Shown: in pieces, positions 48,105 to 60,310 of the stretch | Layout of the letters: each line of letters opens with the position of its first letter | Numbering within the stretch: the stretch's first letter is position 1 | Assembly (NCBI RefSeq): GCF_032854445.1 | Contig: NC_088307.1 | Location: forward strand, 25,495,953-25,559,952 | Length of the DNA stretch: 64,000 nucleotides | Source: Liolophura sinensis | Taxonomy: Eukaryota > Mollusca > Polyplacophora > Chitonida > Chitonidae | Direction: 5' to 3' | The notes under the pieces: model-generated | Told to the model about the DNA's origin: nothing | Databases searched by the model: none | The model's input: the letters and a program-made list of their open reading frames with translations, nothing else | Translations under genes and position numbers: made by a program

Positions 48105-50085
48105 ATAAAATTAGTCAGATTATAGACACTGAACATGATATAGTTATATCAAGACTTTTCAGTCGCAATACTGGTAGGATTAAACACTGAACATGACAGT
48201 GATATCAAAAGATGACATTCACAATATTGGTCAGATCAGGAGCTAAACATGACACTGATAACAAAAGATTTCTGTCTTAATATTGGTCAGACTAAGTACT
48301 GGACACATGATACTTACACCAAAAGATTTCAGTCACAATATTGGTCAGATTAGACACTGACACTGGTACCATGACTTTTCAGTCACAATTTTTGTAAGAT
48401 TGTAAATGCTAAAGACTAATACCAAAAGATTTCTGTCACAATATTGGTCAGACAAGGGACTAAACATGACACTGATACCAAAAGATTTCATTCGCAATAT
48501 TGGTCAGACAAGGGACTAAACAGGACACTGATACCAAAAGAATTCATTTGCAATATTACACAGATAAGGGACTAAGCATGACACCGATACCAAAAGATTT
48601 CAGTCACAATATTGGTCAGACAAGGGACTAAACGGGACACTGATACCAAAAGATTTCATTCACAATATTGGTCAGATAAGGGACTAAACATGACACTGAT
48701 ACCAAAATATTTCAGTCACAATATTGGTCAGACAAGGGACTAAACATGACACTGATACCAAACGATTTCAGTCACAATATTGGTCAGACAAGGGACTAAA
48801 CATGACCCTGATACCAAAAGATTTCAGTCACAATATTGGTCAGACAAGGGACTAAACAGAACACTGATACCAGAAGGTTTCATTTGTATTGGTCAGACAA
48901 GGGACTAAACATGACACTGATACAAAAAGATTTCAGTCACAATATTGATCAGACAAGGGACTAAACATGACACTGATACCAGAAGATTTCATTCGCAATA
49001 TTGATCAGACAAGGGACTAAACAGAACACTTATACAAAAAGATTTCAGTCACAATATTGGTCAGATAAGGGACTAAACAAAACAATGATACCAAAAGATT
49101 TCAGTCACAATATTGGTTAGATTAGGGACTAAACATGACACTTATACCAAAAGATTTCAGTCACAATATTGGTCAGACAAGGGACTAAACAGAACACTGA
49201 TACCAAAAGATTTCATTCGCAATATTGATCAGACAAGGGACTAAACAGAACACTTATACAAAAAGATTTCAGTCACAATACTGGTCAGATAAGGGACTAA
49301 ACATGACACTGATACCAAAATATTTCAGTCACAATATTGGTCAGATAAGGGACTAAACATGACACTGATACCAAAAGATTTCAGTCACAATACTGGTCAG
49401 ATAAGGGACTAAACATGACACTTATACAAACAGATTTCAGTCACAATATTGGCCAGACAAGGGACTAAACGGGACACTTATACCAAAAGATTTCAGTCAC
49501 AATATTGGTCAGACAAGGGACTAAACAAAACAATGATACCAAAAGATTTCAGTCACAATATTGGTCAGATAAGGGACTAAACATGACACTTATACCAAAA
49601 GATTTCAGTCACAATATTGGTCAGACAAGGGACTAAACAGAACACTGATACCAGAAGATTTCATTTGTATTGGTCAGACAAGGGACTAAACATGACACTG
49701 ATACAAAAAGATTTCAGTCACAATATTGGTCAGACAAGGGACTAAACATGACACTTATACCAAAAGATTTCAGTCACAATATTGGTCAGACAAGGGACTA
49801 AACAGAACACTGATACCAGAAGATTTCATTTGTATTGGTCAGACAAGGGACTAAACATGACACTGATACAAAAAGATTTCAGTCACAATATTGGTCAGAC
49901 AAGGGACTAAACATGACACTGATACCAAAAGATTTCAGTCACAATATTGGTCAGATAAGGAACTAAACATGGCACTTAAACCAAAAGATTTCAGTCACAA
50001 TATTGGTCAGACAAGGGACTAAACAGAACACTGATACAAAAAGATTTCAGTCACAATATTGGTCAGATTAGACACTAAATGTACC
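48105..50085. repeat. 56-bp satellite-like tandem array, about 35 units
   Basis: The unit contains TATTGGTCAGACAAGGGACT, AAACATGACACTGATACCAA and AAGATTTCAGTCACAA (56 bp together). Left-edge units are diverged and centre units are homogeneous. A 53-bp variant with CATTTGTATTGG occurs near 48881, 49662 and 49827, the last two 165 bp apart (56+56+53), so blocks of three units have been duplicated. Confidence 0.95.
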
Positions 50086-50092
50086 CACTATC

Positions 50093-50240
50093 CTTGAACC
50101 TCTCTGACCGTAAGTGGGAAGGTCTGCCAACAACCTGTGGATGGTTGTGAGTTTCCCCCGGGCTCTGCCTGGTTTCCTCCCACCATAATACTGGCTGTCG
50201 ATGTATAAGTGAAATATTCTTTGAGCACCAATCAAATCAA
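50093..50240 (+). mobile_element. SINE family 1, 3' portion between two tandem arrays
   Basis: CCGTAAGTGGGAAGGTCTGC, GTTTCCCCCGGGCTCTGCCT, CACCATAATACTGGCTGTCG and AGCACCAATCAAATCAAAT are the SINE body and tail. It lies directly after the 56-bp array and before the 24-bp array. Confidence 0.75.
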
Positions 50241-50261
50241 ATCTATCCCTGAAAGTTTGAA

Positions 50262-50388
50262 GTTTTGTTTTTTTCCATCTTAATTGGCAATGGAAGCTTA
50301 GTTCATGCTGATGGGGACTAAAAAACATGTGAAACACCTATAAAAAATTAATAAGTGAATTACATGTAAAAACCTCAATAAACCAAAG
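50262..50388 (+). repeat. Dispersed duplicate flanking the 56-bp array, right copy
   Basis: GGAAGCTTAGTTCATGCTGA, TTAATAAGTGAATTACATGT and neighbouring words match the 47188 segment. It is unknown whether this is an uncharacterised transposon or a local duplication. Confidence 0.65.
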
Positions 50389-50409
50389 GAATTCAGTCAA
50401 AATATTTGC

Positions 50410-53400
50410 CAGGCTACACAATGTACACACTGTTCATACCATAGCTGTACACAATGTTCATACCATAGCTGTACACAATGTTCATACCATAGCTGTACAC
50501 TGTTCATACCATAGCTGTACACACTGTTCATACCATAGCTGTACACACTGTTCATACCATAGCTGTACACACTGTTCATACCATAGCTGTACACACTGTT
50601 CATACCATAGCTGCACACACTGTTCATACCATAGCTGTACACACTGTTCATACCATAGCTGTATTCGCTGTTCATACCATAGCTGTACTCACTGTTCATA
50701 CCATAGCTGTACACACTGTTCATACCATAGCTGTACACACTGTTCATACCATAGCTGTACTCACTGTTCATACCATAGCTGTACACACTGTTCATACCAT
50801 AGCTGTACACACTGTTCATACCATAGCTGCACACACTGTTCATACCATAGCTGTACACACTGTTCATACCATAGCTGTACACACTGTTCATACCATAGCT
50901 GCACACACTGTTCATACCATAGCTGTACACACTGTTCATACCATAGCTGTACACACTGTTCATACCATTGCTGCACACACTGTTCATACCATAGCTGTAC
51001 TCACTGTTCATACCATAGCTGTACACACTGTTCATACCATAGCTGAACACAATGTTCATACCATAGCTGTACTCACTGTTCATACCATAGCTGTACACAC
51101 TGTTCATACCATAGCTGTACACACTGTTCATACCATAGCTGCACACACTGTTCATACCATAGCTGTACACACTGTTCATACCATAGCTGCACACACTGTT
51201 CATACCATAGCTGTACACACTGTTCATACCATAGCTGCACACACTGTTCATACCATAGCTGTACACACTGTTCATACCATAGCTGTACACACTGTTCATA
51301 CCATAGCTGTACACACTGTTCATACCATAGCTGCACACACTGTTCATACCATAGCTGTACACACTGTTCATACCATAGCTGTACACAATGTTCATACCAT
51401 AGCTGTACACTGTTCATACCATAGCTGTACACACTGTTCATACCATAGCTGTACACACTGTTCATACCATAGCTGCACACACTGTTCATACCACAGCTGT
51501 ACACACTGTTCATACCATAGCTGAACACAATGTTCATACCATAGCTGTACTCACTGTTCATACCATAGCTGTATTCGCTGTTCATACCATAGCTGTACAC
51601 ACTGTTCATACCATAGCTGTACACACTGTTCATACCATAGCTGTATTCGCTGTTCATACCATAGCTGTACACACTGTTCATACCATAGCTGCACACACTG
51701 TTCATACCATAGCTGTACACACTGTTCATATCATAGCTGTACACACTGTTCATACCATAGCTGTACACACTGTTCATACCATAGCTGTACACACTGTTCA
51801 TACCATAGCTGTACACACTGTTCATACCATAGCTGTACACACTGTTCATACCATAGCTGCACACACTGTTCATACCATAGCTGTACACACTGTTCATACC
51901 ATAGCTGTACTCACTATTCATACCATAGCTGTACACACTGTTCATACCATAGCTGCACTCACTGTTCATACCATAGCTGTACACACTGTTCATACCATAG
52001 CTGTATTCGCTGTTCATACCATAGCTGTACACAATGTTCATACCATAGCTGCACACACTATTCATACCATAGCTGTACACACTGTTCATACCATAGCTGT
52101 ACACACTGTTCATACCATAGCTGTACACACTGTTCATACCATTGCTGCACACACTGTTCATACCATAGCTGTACTCACTGTTCATACCATAGCTGTACAC
52201 ACTGTTCATACCATAGCTGTACACACTGTTCATACCATAGCTGTACTCACTGTTCATACCATAGCTGTACACACTGTTCATACCATAGCTGTACACACTG
52301 TTCATACCATAGCTGTACACACTGTTCATACCATTGCTGCACACACTGTTCATACCATAGCTGTACTCACTGTTCATACCATAGCTGTACACACTGTTCA
52401 TACCATAGCTGTACACACTGTTCAAACCATTGCTGTACTCACTGTTCATATCATAGCTGTACTCACTGTTCATATCATAGCTGTACTCACTGTTCATATC
52501 ATAGCTGCACACACTGTTCATACCATAGCTGTACACACTGTTCATACCATAGCTGTACACACTGTTCATACCATAGCTGCACACACTGTTCATACCATAG
52601 CTGCACACACTGTTCATACCATAGCTGTACACACTGTTCATACCATAACTGTACTCACTGTTCATACCATACATGTAGCTGTACACACTGTTCATACCAT
52701 AGCTGTACACACTGTTCATACCATAGCTGCACACACTGTTCATACCATAGCTGTACTCACTGTTCATATCATAGCTGCACACACTGTTCATACCATAGCT
52801 GTACACACTGTTCATACCATAGCTGTACACACTGTTCATACCATAGCTGCACACACTGTTCATACCATAGCTGTACACATTGTTCATACCATAGCTGAAC
52901 ACAATGTGCATATCATAGCTGTACACACTGTTCATACCATAGCTGTATTCGCTGTTCATACCATAGCTGCACACACTGTTCATACCATAGCTGTACACAA
53001 TGTTCATACCATAGCTGTACACACTGTTCATACCATAGCTGCACACACTGTTCATACCATAGCTGCACACACTGTTCATACCATAGCTGTACACACTGTT
53101 CATACCATAACTGTACTCACTGTTCATACCATACATGTAGCTGTACACACTGTTCATACCATAGCTGTACACACTGTTCATACCATAGCTGCACACACTG
53201 TTCATACCATAGCTGTACACACTGTTCATACCATAGCTGTACTCACTGTTCATATCATAGCTGTACTCACTGTTCATACCATAGCTGTACACACTGTTCA
53301 TACCATAGCTGTACACACTGTTCATACCATAGCTGCACACACTATTCATACCATAGCTGTACACACTGTTCATACCATAGCTGTACACACTGTTCATACC

Positions 53401-53676
53401 ATAGCTGTACTCACTGTTCATACCATAGCTGTACACACTGTTCATACCATAGCTGTACACACTGTTCATACCATAGCTGTACACACTGTTCATACCATAG
53501 CTGCACACACTGTTCATACCATAGCTGTACACACTGTTCATACCATAGCTGCACACACTGTTCATACCATAGCTGCACACACTGTTCATACCATAGCTGT
53601 ACACACTGTTCATACCATAGCTGCACACACTGTTCATACCATAGCTGTACACAATGTTCATACCATAACTGTACAC
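50410..53676. repeat. 24-bp tandem array, about 136 units
   Basis: The unit is TGTTCATACCATAGCTGTAC plus ACAC. Most variation falls in GTACACAC (GCACACAC, GTACTCAC, GTATTCGC). Two 22-bp units (near 50492 and 51408) break the period, and 30-bp units carrying ACATGTAG at 52671 and 53133 mark a 462-bp higher-order copy. Because 24 is divisible by three, frames stay open: an 867-residue minus-strand frame (51073-53676) repeats YSYGMNSV. The frame switches at the 22-bp unit and variation is not biased to silent sites, so I treat it as non-coding. Confidence 0.95.
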
Positions 53677-54489
53677 GCACCCTGTCCTTATGTCTGAAAT
53701 TTAGTTTACAGGTACTGATATCGAGGTGATTAACTTTTCGTTCTTTTTTAATTTTTTTGTTTGTTTTTTGTTTAACTTTTTTTCACATACCTGATGGCAA
53801 CCAATATATTATCGGTGGAGGAAACTGGGTTGCCATGAAAACCCATTGAACAGTTCCACAAACTACACGTTATACTGATAGAAGGCTAAGATGTTTCTAC
53901 CTAACTTCATGTCCGATTAATGGCTTGTCACCGTAACAGCAAGATGTCTGACGCTAACGTACCACACAATACCTTCAGGGAACCAGTGTGATTATACAAT
54001 CTTCGTGTTATTCTCTTGGCAGAGTATCTGGTACTGTGTTGTCCAGCTCACTTTAGTCCTACCAGCTTATGATGGAGGCATCAAAAGTCCTAAGAGATAC
54101 CCCTGAAGGGCGTACAATTAATGGAAAAACGCTGGCGTTATCCTGGCTGTCTGCCTAAGATAATTACACCTGTCTGTCTCTTACATCCTCACACTCCATC
54201 ACCTGACTCCTCTACATCTATATCCACTCCACTCCCCCTTCTTCCACTCACTAAGACTTCACCCGTGTGGTATGGCAACATCAAACATGTAACACCTTCA
54301 ATTCACAATCTCTTGGCAGTGTTTATAGAACATATAATTCTGACACAATACATATATTACCAAAAATTTTTGTTACCAAAAATCTTTTCAAAATCTACAC
54401 TGTGGATATAATTACACTGAGAATGAAAAACTCAAGATTTGAAATGGTGAAGATTTCGCCTTTATTGTCTCAGAACATGTAGGTCAGTG
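53677..54489. other. Non-coding spacer between arrays
   Basis: A T-rich run at 53730-53785, then ordinary sequence. Nothing recognised. Confidence 0.45.
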
Positions 54490-55110
54490 CTTTATGTGTT
54501 ACAGATTGTGTCTGGTCTCAATGCCTCATTTTTGTCCACATACAGTCTCATCTCAGTGTTGTCACTTGTTACACATTCTGTCTGTCTCAGTGTCTCATTC
54601 TTGTCAAAATACTATCTCTAATCTTTCTATCTAAGTGTTCTCCTGTGTTACAAATTCTGTCTCATCTCAATCAGTGTCTCACTGTTATCCAGATAGTCTC
54701 ATCCTTCTATCTCTGCGTTCAAATCTGTTGAAGATTCTGTCTGTCTCTGTCTCCTCATTGTCACCTGATAAAAACAGTCTCTCACTTCTTTCTATCTCAG
54801 TATCATTATCTGTCTGGTTCCATGTTCTCACCTTGTAAGACATCTAAGTTTAATCTGTTCATATCATGAATTTTCTCATTCACTGCAAATTCTGAGCGTC
54901 TTACTCATTATCTCAGTGTTATTGTCCTTTGGGAATTCTGTCTGATGTCAGTTCAAAGCTTGGGTGTTTTTGTCTTCTGAAGTCTTGTCACAGTACCTAA
55001 CTGATCCAGCCTACCTTATCTAAAGGGTTGGCTTAAACTTTACACTTTAGTATTCTCATCTGTTGAAAGTTATGTATGATCTTAGAAAATGTGCTTCTGT
55101 GTTCTTGTCT
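54490..55110. repeat. Degenerate TCTGTCTCAGTGT-type repeat region
   Basis: Irregular recurrence of ATTCTGTCTG, CATCTCAGTGTT, TCTCATTCTTGTC and GTTACA words at roughly 50-100 base spacing. The strand is strongly pyrimidine-rich. Confidence 0.5.
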
Positions 55111-55309
55111 CGTCTAAGTATCTCGGAAGCCACTGTTTGTTGCTGCAGGGTGTGAGGGGGGAAAAGGTGGGGAAGGGGGATGACTGTTTATTAGCCTGTC
55201 TATGATTACACCACATTTACTTTTCAGACAAGCATGCCAGTCAGAGAAGACCTGAGGGAGCTAAACAGTACATTCACACCTGGACAGTGATTGAACACAA
55301 CGGATGATC

Positions 55310-55496
55310 TGTCTAAACATGGCGCAGACACGATCTTCGTCCTCAGAGATCGTCTGGTCTACAGACATGCACTAATGACATCATCAGAGCATAATGGCCT
55401 GAGTAACATGTGAAGGTCAAGCAATGTCAAGCAAGGTTATTCAAGGTTTTTCTATCTCATAATTAAAAGTATTGGGGTAATTTAGACAAAATTACT

Positions 55497-55570
<74 letters not shown>

Positions 55571-55980
55571 CACAAAGAATAGAGCACCATTTGAAGGTCA
55601 TCCAAGGTCATTTAAAATATAATTCTGGCAACATCGGACACGGGCATGCACTAATTTTATCACCAGTGCACACATGCCCAGAGCACAGGAAAACATTTGA
55701 AGGTCACACAAGGTCATTTAAGGTCCTTCTGCTATACATCCACAAGTTGATCTCCTTTGGCCAAAAGCTTTCATAGACATGTAATGATGTACGTGGGTGC
55801 CCTATTGCTGCAGAGGCCAGACCATCTGAAGGTCAATGAAGATCCTTCTGGTACATAATTAAAACACTGGGTCATGTTCATAGACATGCACCAAAACCCT
55901 AATGTACGATGCTCACAGATACTTGTAAAACATCCATCCGAAAGTCAAGCAACGTCCTGCAGCGTCAACCTTAGTTCACA
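55310..55980. repeat. Degenerate repeat, about 130-150 bp period, with AAGGTCA words
   Basis: Units share GACATGCACTAAT, CAGAG-ACA/CATA and TGAAGGTCAAGCAATGTC or TGAAGGTCACACAAGGTC words near 55370, 55600, 55690, 55830 and 55940. A CA/TA microsatellite lies inside. Confidence 0.5.
55497..55567. repeat. (CA)n(TA)n compound microsatellite
   Basis: About 11 CA followed by about 24 TA units. Confidence 0.95.
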
Positions 55981-55984
55981 TCAT

Positions 55985-56155
55985 TAACCTTGATAAATGA
56001 GGTCATGAGTTCAAATCCAGCTTCTGCTAGTTTGGCTTAGAATTTTATGTTGGTAGTTAATGTTCCTCGATCGACGCTGCAAGACTTCAGCAAATCCATA
56101 ACCCTGATGCCATATGCTCGAATTATTTTTGAGTAAAGTGTTGAACGCCTGCATT
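55985..56155 (+). mobile_element. Degenerate SINE-like element
   Basis: GAGTTCAAATCCAGCTTCTG is B-box-like, as in SINE family 1. It is followed by about 100 unrelated bases and a GAGTAAAGTGTTGAACGCCT plus TCAAATAAC ending that resembles SINE tails. Likely an old copy of a different tRNA-derived SINE. Confidence 0.4.
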
Positions 56156-56204
56156 CAAATAACTAATTACCACATTTGAATAACTGACTCTCACTCCTCT
56201 GAAG

Positions 56205-56965
56205 CACTCTACTGACTGTTGTTAGTATGAAGCGATTAATTGATTGTTGTTACTGTGAAGGAAGGGATTGACTGCTGTTTCTATGATTTATTGATTTATT
56301 TGATTTGGTGTTTTATGCCGTACTCAAGACTGTTACTATGAAGCGACTGACTGATTGGTGTTACTATCAAGAGACTGACTGATTGCCACCCCCCTATGAA
56401 ATGAGCGACATCACTGTTGCTACTAGGAAGTGATTGACTGATTGGTGTTACTATCAGGAGACTGACTGATTGCCACCCCTATGAAATGAGCGACATCACT
56501 GTTGCTACTAGGAAGTGATTGACTGATTGGTGTTACTATCAAGAGACTGACTGATTGCCACCCCTATGAAATGAGTGACATCACTGTTGCTACTAGGAAG
56601 TGATTGACTGATTGGTGTTACTATCAAGAGACTGACTGATTGCCACCCCCCTATGAAATGAGCAACATCACTGTTGCTACTAGGAAGTGATTGACTGATT
56701 GGTGTTACTATCAAGAGACTGACTGATTGCCACCCCTATGAAATGAGGGACATCACTGTTGCTACTAGGAAGTGATTGACTGATTGGTGTTACTATCAAG
56801 AGACTGACTGATTGCCACCCCTATGAAATGAGCGACATCACTGTTGCTACTAGGAAGTGATTGACTGATTGGTGTTACTATCAAGAGACTGACTGATTGC
56901 CACCCCTATGAAATGAGCGACATCACTGTTGCTACTAGGAAGTGATTGACTGATTGTTGCTACAA
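56205..56965. repeat. 85-bp minisatellite, about 7 units plus degenerate leader
   Basis: The unit contains GGTGTTACTATCAAGAGACT, GACTGATTGCCACCCCTATG, GAGCGACATCACTGTTGCTA and AGGAAGTGATTGACTGATT. Internal GACTGATTG words show the unit grew from a shorter GAYTGATTG motif still visible in the leader 56205-56340, which a SINE fragment interrupts. Confidence 0.9.
56285..56330 (-). mobile_element. SINE family 1, short 3' fragment
   Basis: TTTATTTGATTTGGTGTTTT and ATGCCGTACTCAAGA are the SINE 3' end in reverse, embedded in the start of the 85-bp array. Confidence 0.6.
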
Positions 56966-57590
56966 GGAAATTTGATTATTTTTTTTTTTTGGTCAGATTG
57001 CTGTTGACTATTTACGCTGTTTATAACTCTGGGAACTGCACTTTAAGAGAACTGTGTAATTCATACCACTGACTCATCACTATTTCCTATGCAGATGTTC
57101 TACTTTCAAGATATTACACTACGTAAAGTTCCCTCCTTTTTAACACAAGTGTAACAGCTTAAGGCCTGTCACTGCTTTCAAAGGGCACTAATTTTTCAAA
57201 AGCAGAACTAAGGGCAAAAAAAAAAAAGGCAAGCTTTTAAGGAGTTAAATCAAATTTCAGCCCACCCGCAATGCAGGGACGTGGAAAAGCAGATTTTGAT
57301 AGGTTGGATCAGTGAGAAAAAGTTGTTTATTTCCCCAAGTAACAGATGGTAAAGTTTCTGATTCAACCTGAGTGTAAAGCTAGGGGCACAGGGTGGTAAC
57401 ACTAGGGCAGCTAACCATGATCTGAAGTCTGTGGGAAGTCACCATGGGGAAGGCGGCTGACATATTGTTATCTAACCCAGGAGCTGGTTATCAAGCGTCT
57501 CCGTGGGACAACAACCAAGTCATGTGATCTGCACCACAAAACACTCTGAACATGAACTGCTAATATAATGAACGAGACAATACCTACACC

Positions 57591-57795
57591 TAATTCTTCA
57601 ATATTTACAGCCGCTGGTGTGATCAATATTTCCAAACATTTTAAGAGAAGTATGGGGTCTATAGAAATAATTTGCACAGTTTCATGAAGCTTTTATCATT
57701 ACTGACACAAACACTCACTTTTAGCATCATGTTCATAATAACTGTTCGCATAAATTCCAATGATAAAAGTGCTTTAGAAGCTGAAAAGGTTTAAC
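57591..57795 (+). mobile_element. MITE family B copy
   Basis: It opens TAATTCTTCAATATTTACAG and shares the interior (TTCCAAACATTTTAAGAGAA, TTTGCACAGTTTCATGAAG, TACTGACACAAACACTCA, AAAAGTGCTTTAGAAG). It closes with CTGAAAAGGTTTAA. Confidence 0.65.
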
Positions 57796-60154
57796 AGTGT
57801 CGCATGCCCCCTCTACCCCTCCCCTCCCACCACACACATACGTTTTGACTGATCAGTGGCGGCCACTTCTTTTACACTAACTGCATGACATATGGCAAAG
57901 ACAGGTATATTTAGTATCTACATTTGGTGACACTCAAATTGATCATGTCATTTCCAAGGAACCTCAAATGGGAAAACAGCCAGCCAAATGTCCTCATTCA
58001 TACTCACTCCTGGTGGGTTATCCTGTGAAACCCATAACCTTAATGTAACCCCTAAGATTTCTATTCTTATTTCAAAATAGACAATATTACATGATATTAC
58101 GGCAAATCCACCATTCTGCCTTTTATCAAGAAAGATATTTTATCTAAAATAATAATAATAAAAAAAACCCAGACATGCACAAGTCCAGATCAAGAAAATT
58201 CTGACACAAAAAGCTGAAGAATAATATCTATCGCAGAATCTTGAAAACTAAAAGACTCATTCTTATGATAACAGATTATGTTGGATATAGCACGGAAGAA
58301 TTAAAAAAAAAAAACGTTTGTAAAGATACATGTAACTGTCTTGGGTACGATTACTCTAACTCACCCAAATTTGCTAGTTCTGATGTGGTATCACTGCTTT
58401 GTCACCAACATTTTCATTTTCTCACTCAACTTAAGACTATATTTATGCGTAGATATTTTGTTCCTTTGATTCTATGCGTCAAATTAGACATTCCTATACC
58501 ATTCCTATATAAGAACGTTCCAGACCAATAATCGTAAGGCCAATTCCCAACAAAACCACCAAGGAACTAAGAAAGAAAAGTACAGAAACAGGACATTGCT
58601 CTTCAGTTAACTGTTGTTTTTAATCAAATGTAGCAGAACAAAACTTATTACTTTACACATAATTTTTAGATGATGCTAAAAAAATACTTTCCTGTGCATT
58701 ACACTACAGTGTATCTTAATCAAGAAAACACAGATAGATTAAAAATCTCGGATCATATTTATCAAACGTCTTAAAATCAAAGTCCAGAAATCAAACACAG
58801 CTACAGTAAAAATATTTTGCTCTAGGAAGCGTAAGGTTTGTACACTGATTCTTTATTGCAGAAAAATGTACCAGGCACAATTTGAGTTCTTTCCTCTTTT
58901 GAATACGGCTTTAAAAGCACGTGCAATTTTGTGACTCAATTCTTAAGTTACTTGATAAATACTGGCCCCGAGTAACATATGCTCTACCACATTTGGCAGT
59001 ACTGATTTTATAGTCAATCAGTATCTGTTTCAAACTAGCTCCGCACACTGGGCATTTGCGGGGAAAGAAAACACCATGTTATTAGTGGCATAATTAAGTG
59101 TTCCCATTTTCATTATCATGTGTGGTAGTACAGGAAAGCTCACCTGTGTCAGTCAGGTATTTTGACCAGCCCACCCACACACTTAACAACACAGTGGTGA
59201 CCTCTGATGATGAAAACAACGGACCATCCAGTCTCTCTGCAACTAAACGATGGCACACTATTGGTCAATTTGTCTTCACAGCTTTCAGGATGTACCTGAA
59301 ATGTACCAAATGAACCTGATGAAAAAAAACAACAAACAAACAAACGGGACAAATGTTTATTACATGGCGGAGTTTGTCGACAAGGATATTGACTTCAGTC
59401 ATAAAATGACTAGGGCTGAAAATGCTGGTGGAGGAAAACAAAGGACATATACAGGGCTAGAATGAGTATACACCCCATAAAACAGCAACATACACGGAGG
59501 ATTTATGAGGACTGTCATGAGGTCTGTCATTGTCCCACCGTACGTCGACACTCTGATCACACCAAGTTGGGTATACATGAAAGTTTCTAATATTCCCATG
59601 TTGAATTTCGCACCTACATCCATGTTAAAATACTGTCGAAAGAAAAATTTAGACATTGGCTGCCAAAATGCATAAAAATGTTTCAATACCTGCCAAAAAG
59701 AATGTTAACAGCCTCTGGAATACAAGGCAACCAAAATGAAAGTAACAAACATTGGAAATGAGGGGGAGGCCTAAGTTAGCTGACTATATATACATTCCCA
59801 TTTCTTCGTTTTTGAGGGAATTAAAACTATCAAACCACACTTTAGACAATATAGGAACTTAATCGCACCTTTATCTTCATTTAAAGCAGATAATTATGCG
59901 TCAGTGCACAAAGAATTCAAATCTGCATCTGACAACTTTGTTTGTAGAATGTGTATATACTGCATTAGATTTATTTATGAGCCTTACTGATAATCTAAAC
60001 TCATCAGTGACATCACACCGACCTTTCTCTGATAGAACCGGCATTTTAACGTCAGATTCACTGCACAAGTATGTATTACAGGTGTAAAGTTCAAAAGAAT
60101 TTGATTCAGATCTGAACCTAAAATGTTGGAAAAAAGCATACATGTGCACCATAC
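57796..60154. other. Non-coding
   Basis: The frame at 59098-59313 (plus) is preceded by a TAGTACAG acceptor-like word and has normal composition, but no donor or known motif, so it stays unassigned. Confidence 0.35.
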
Positions 60155-60310
60155 AATTAATTTATTTATTTGATTGTCAATTTATGCCATACATAAAAAA
60201 AATTTCACTTCTACGACGATGGCCAGCATTATGGTGTGGGGAAACTGAGCAGAGCCCAGGGGAATCCCACAACCATCTGCAGGTTGCTGACAGATCTTCC
60301 TATACAGTTT
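60155..60310 (-). mobile_element. SINE family 1, truncated copy
   Basis: TTTATTTATTTGATTGTCAA, the CTACGACGATGGCCAGCATT block, CAGAGCCCAGGGGAATCCCA and CTGCAGGTTGCTGACAGATC match the SINE body in minus orientation. Confidence 0.75.

Noticed and set aside
48105-50085. CRISPR-like array
   Set aside because: Units are contiguous tandem repeats without unique spacers, in a eukaryotic context.
51073-53676. 867-codon minus-strand frame as a gene
   Set aside because: It consists wholly of a 24-bp tandem repeat; frames switch at 22-bp units and variants are not silent. Kept as a finding, not a CDS.
59098-59313. Possible exon after a TAGTACAG acceptor
   Set aside because: No matching donor and no known motif; the stop is in-frame at the end. 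Too weak alone.
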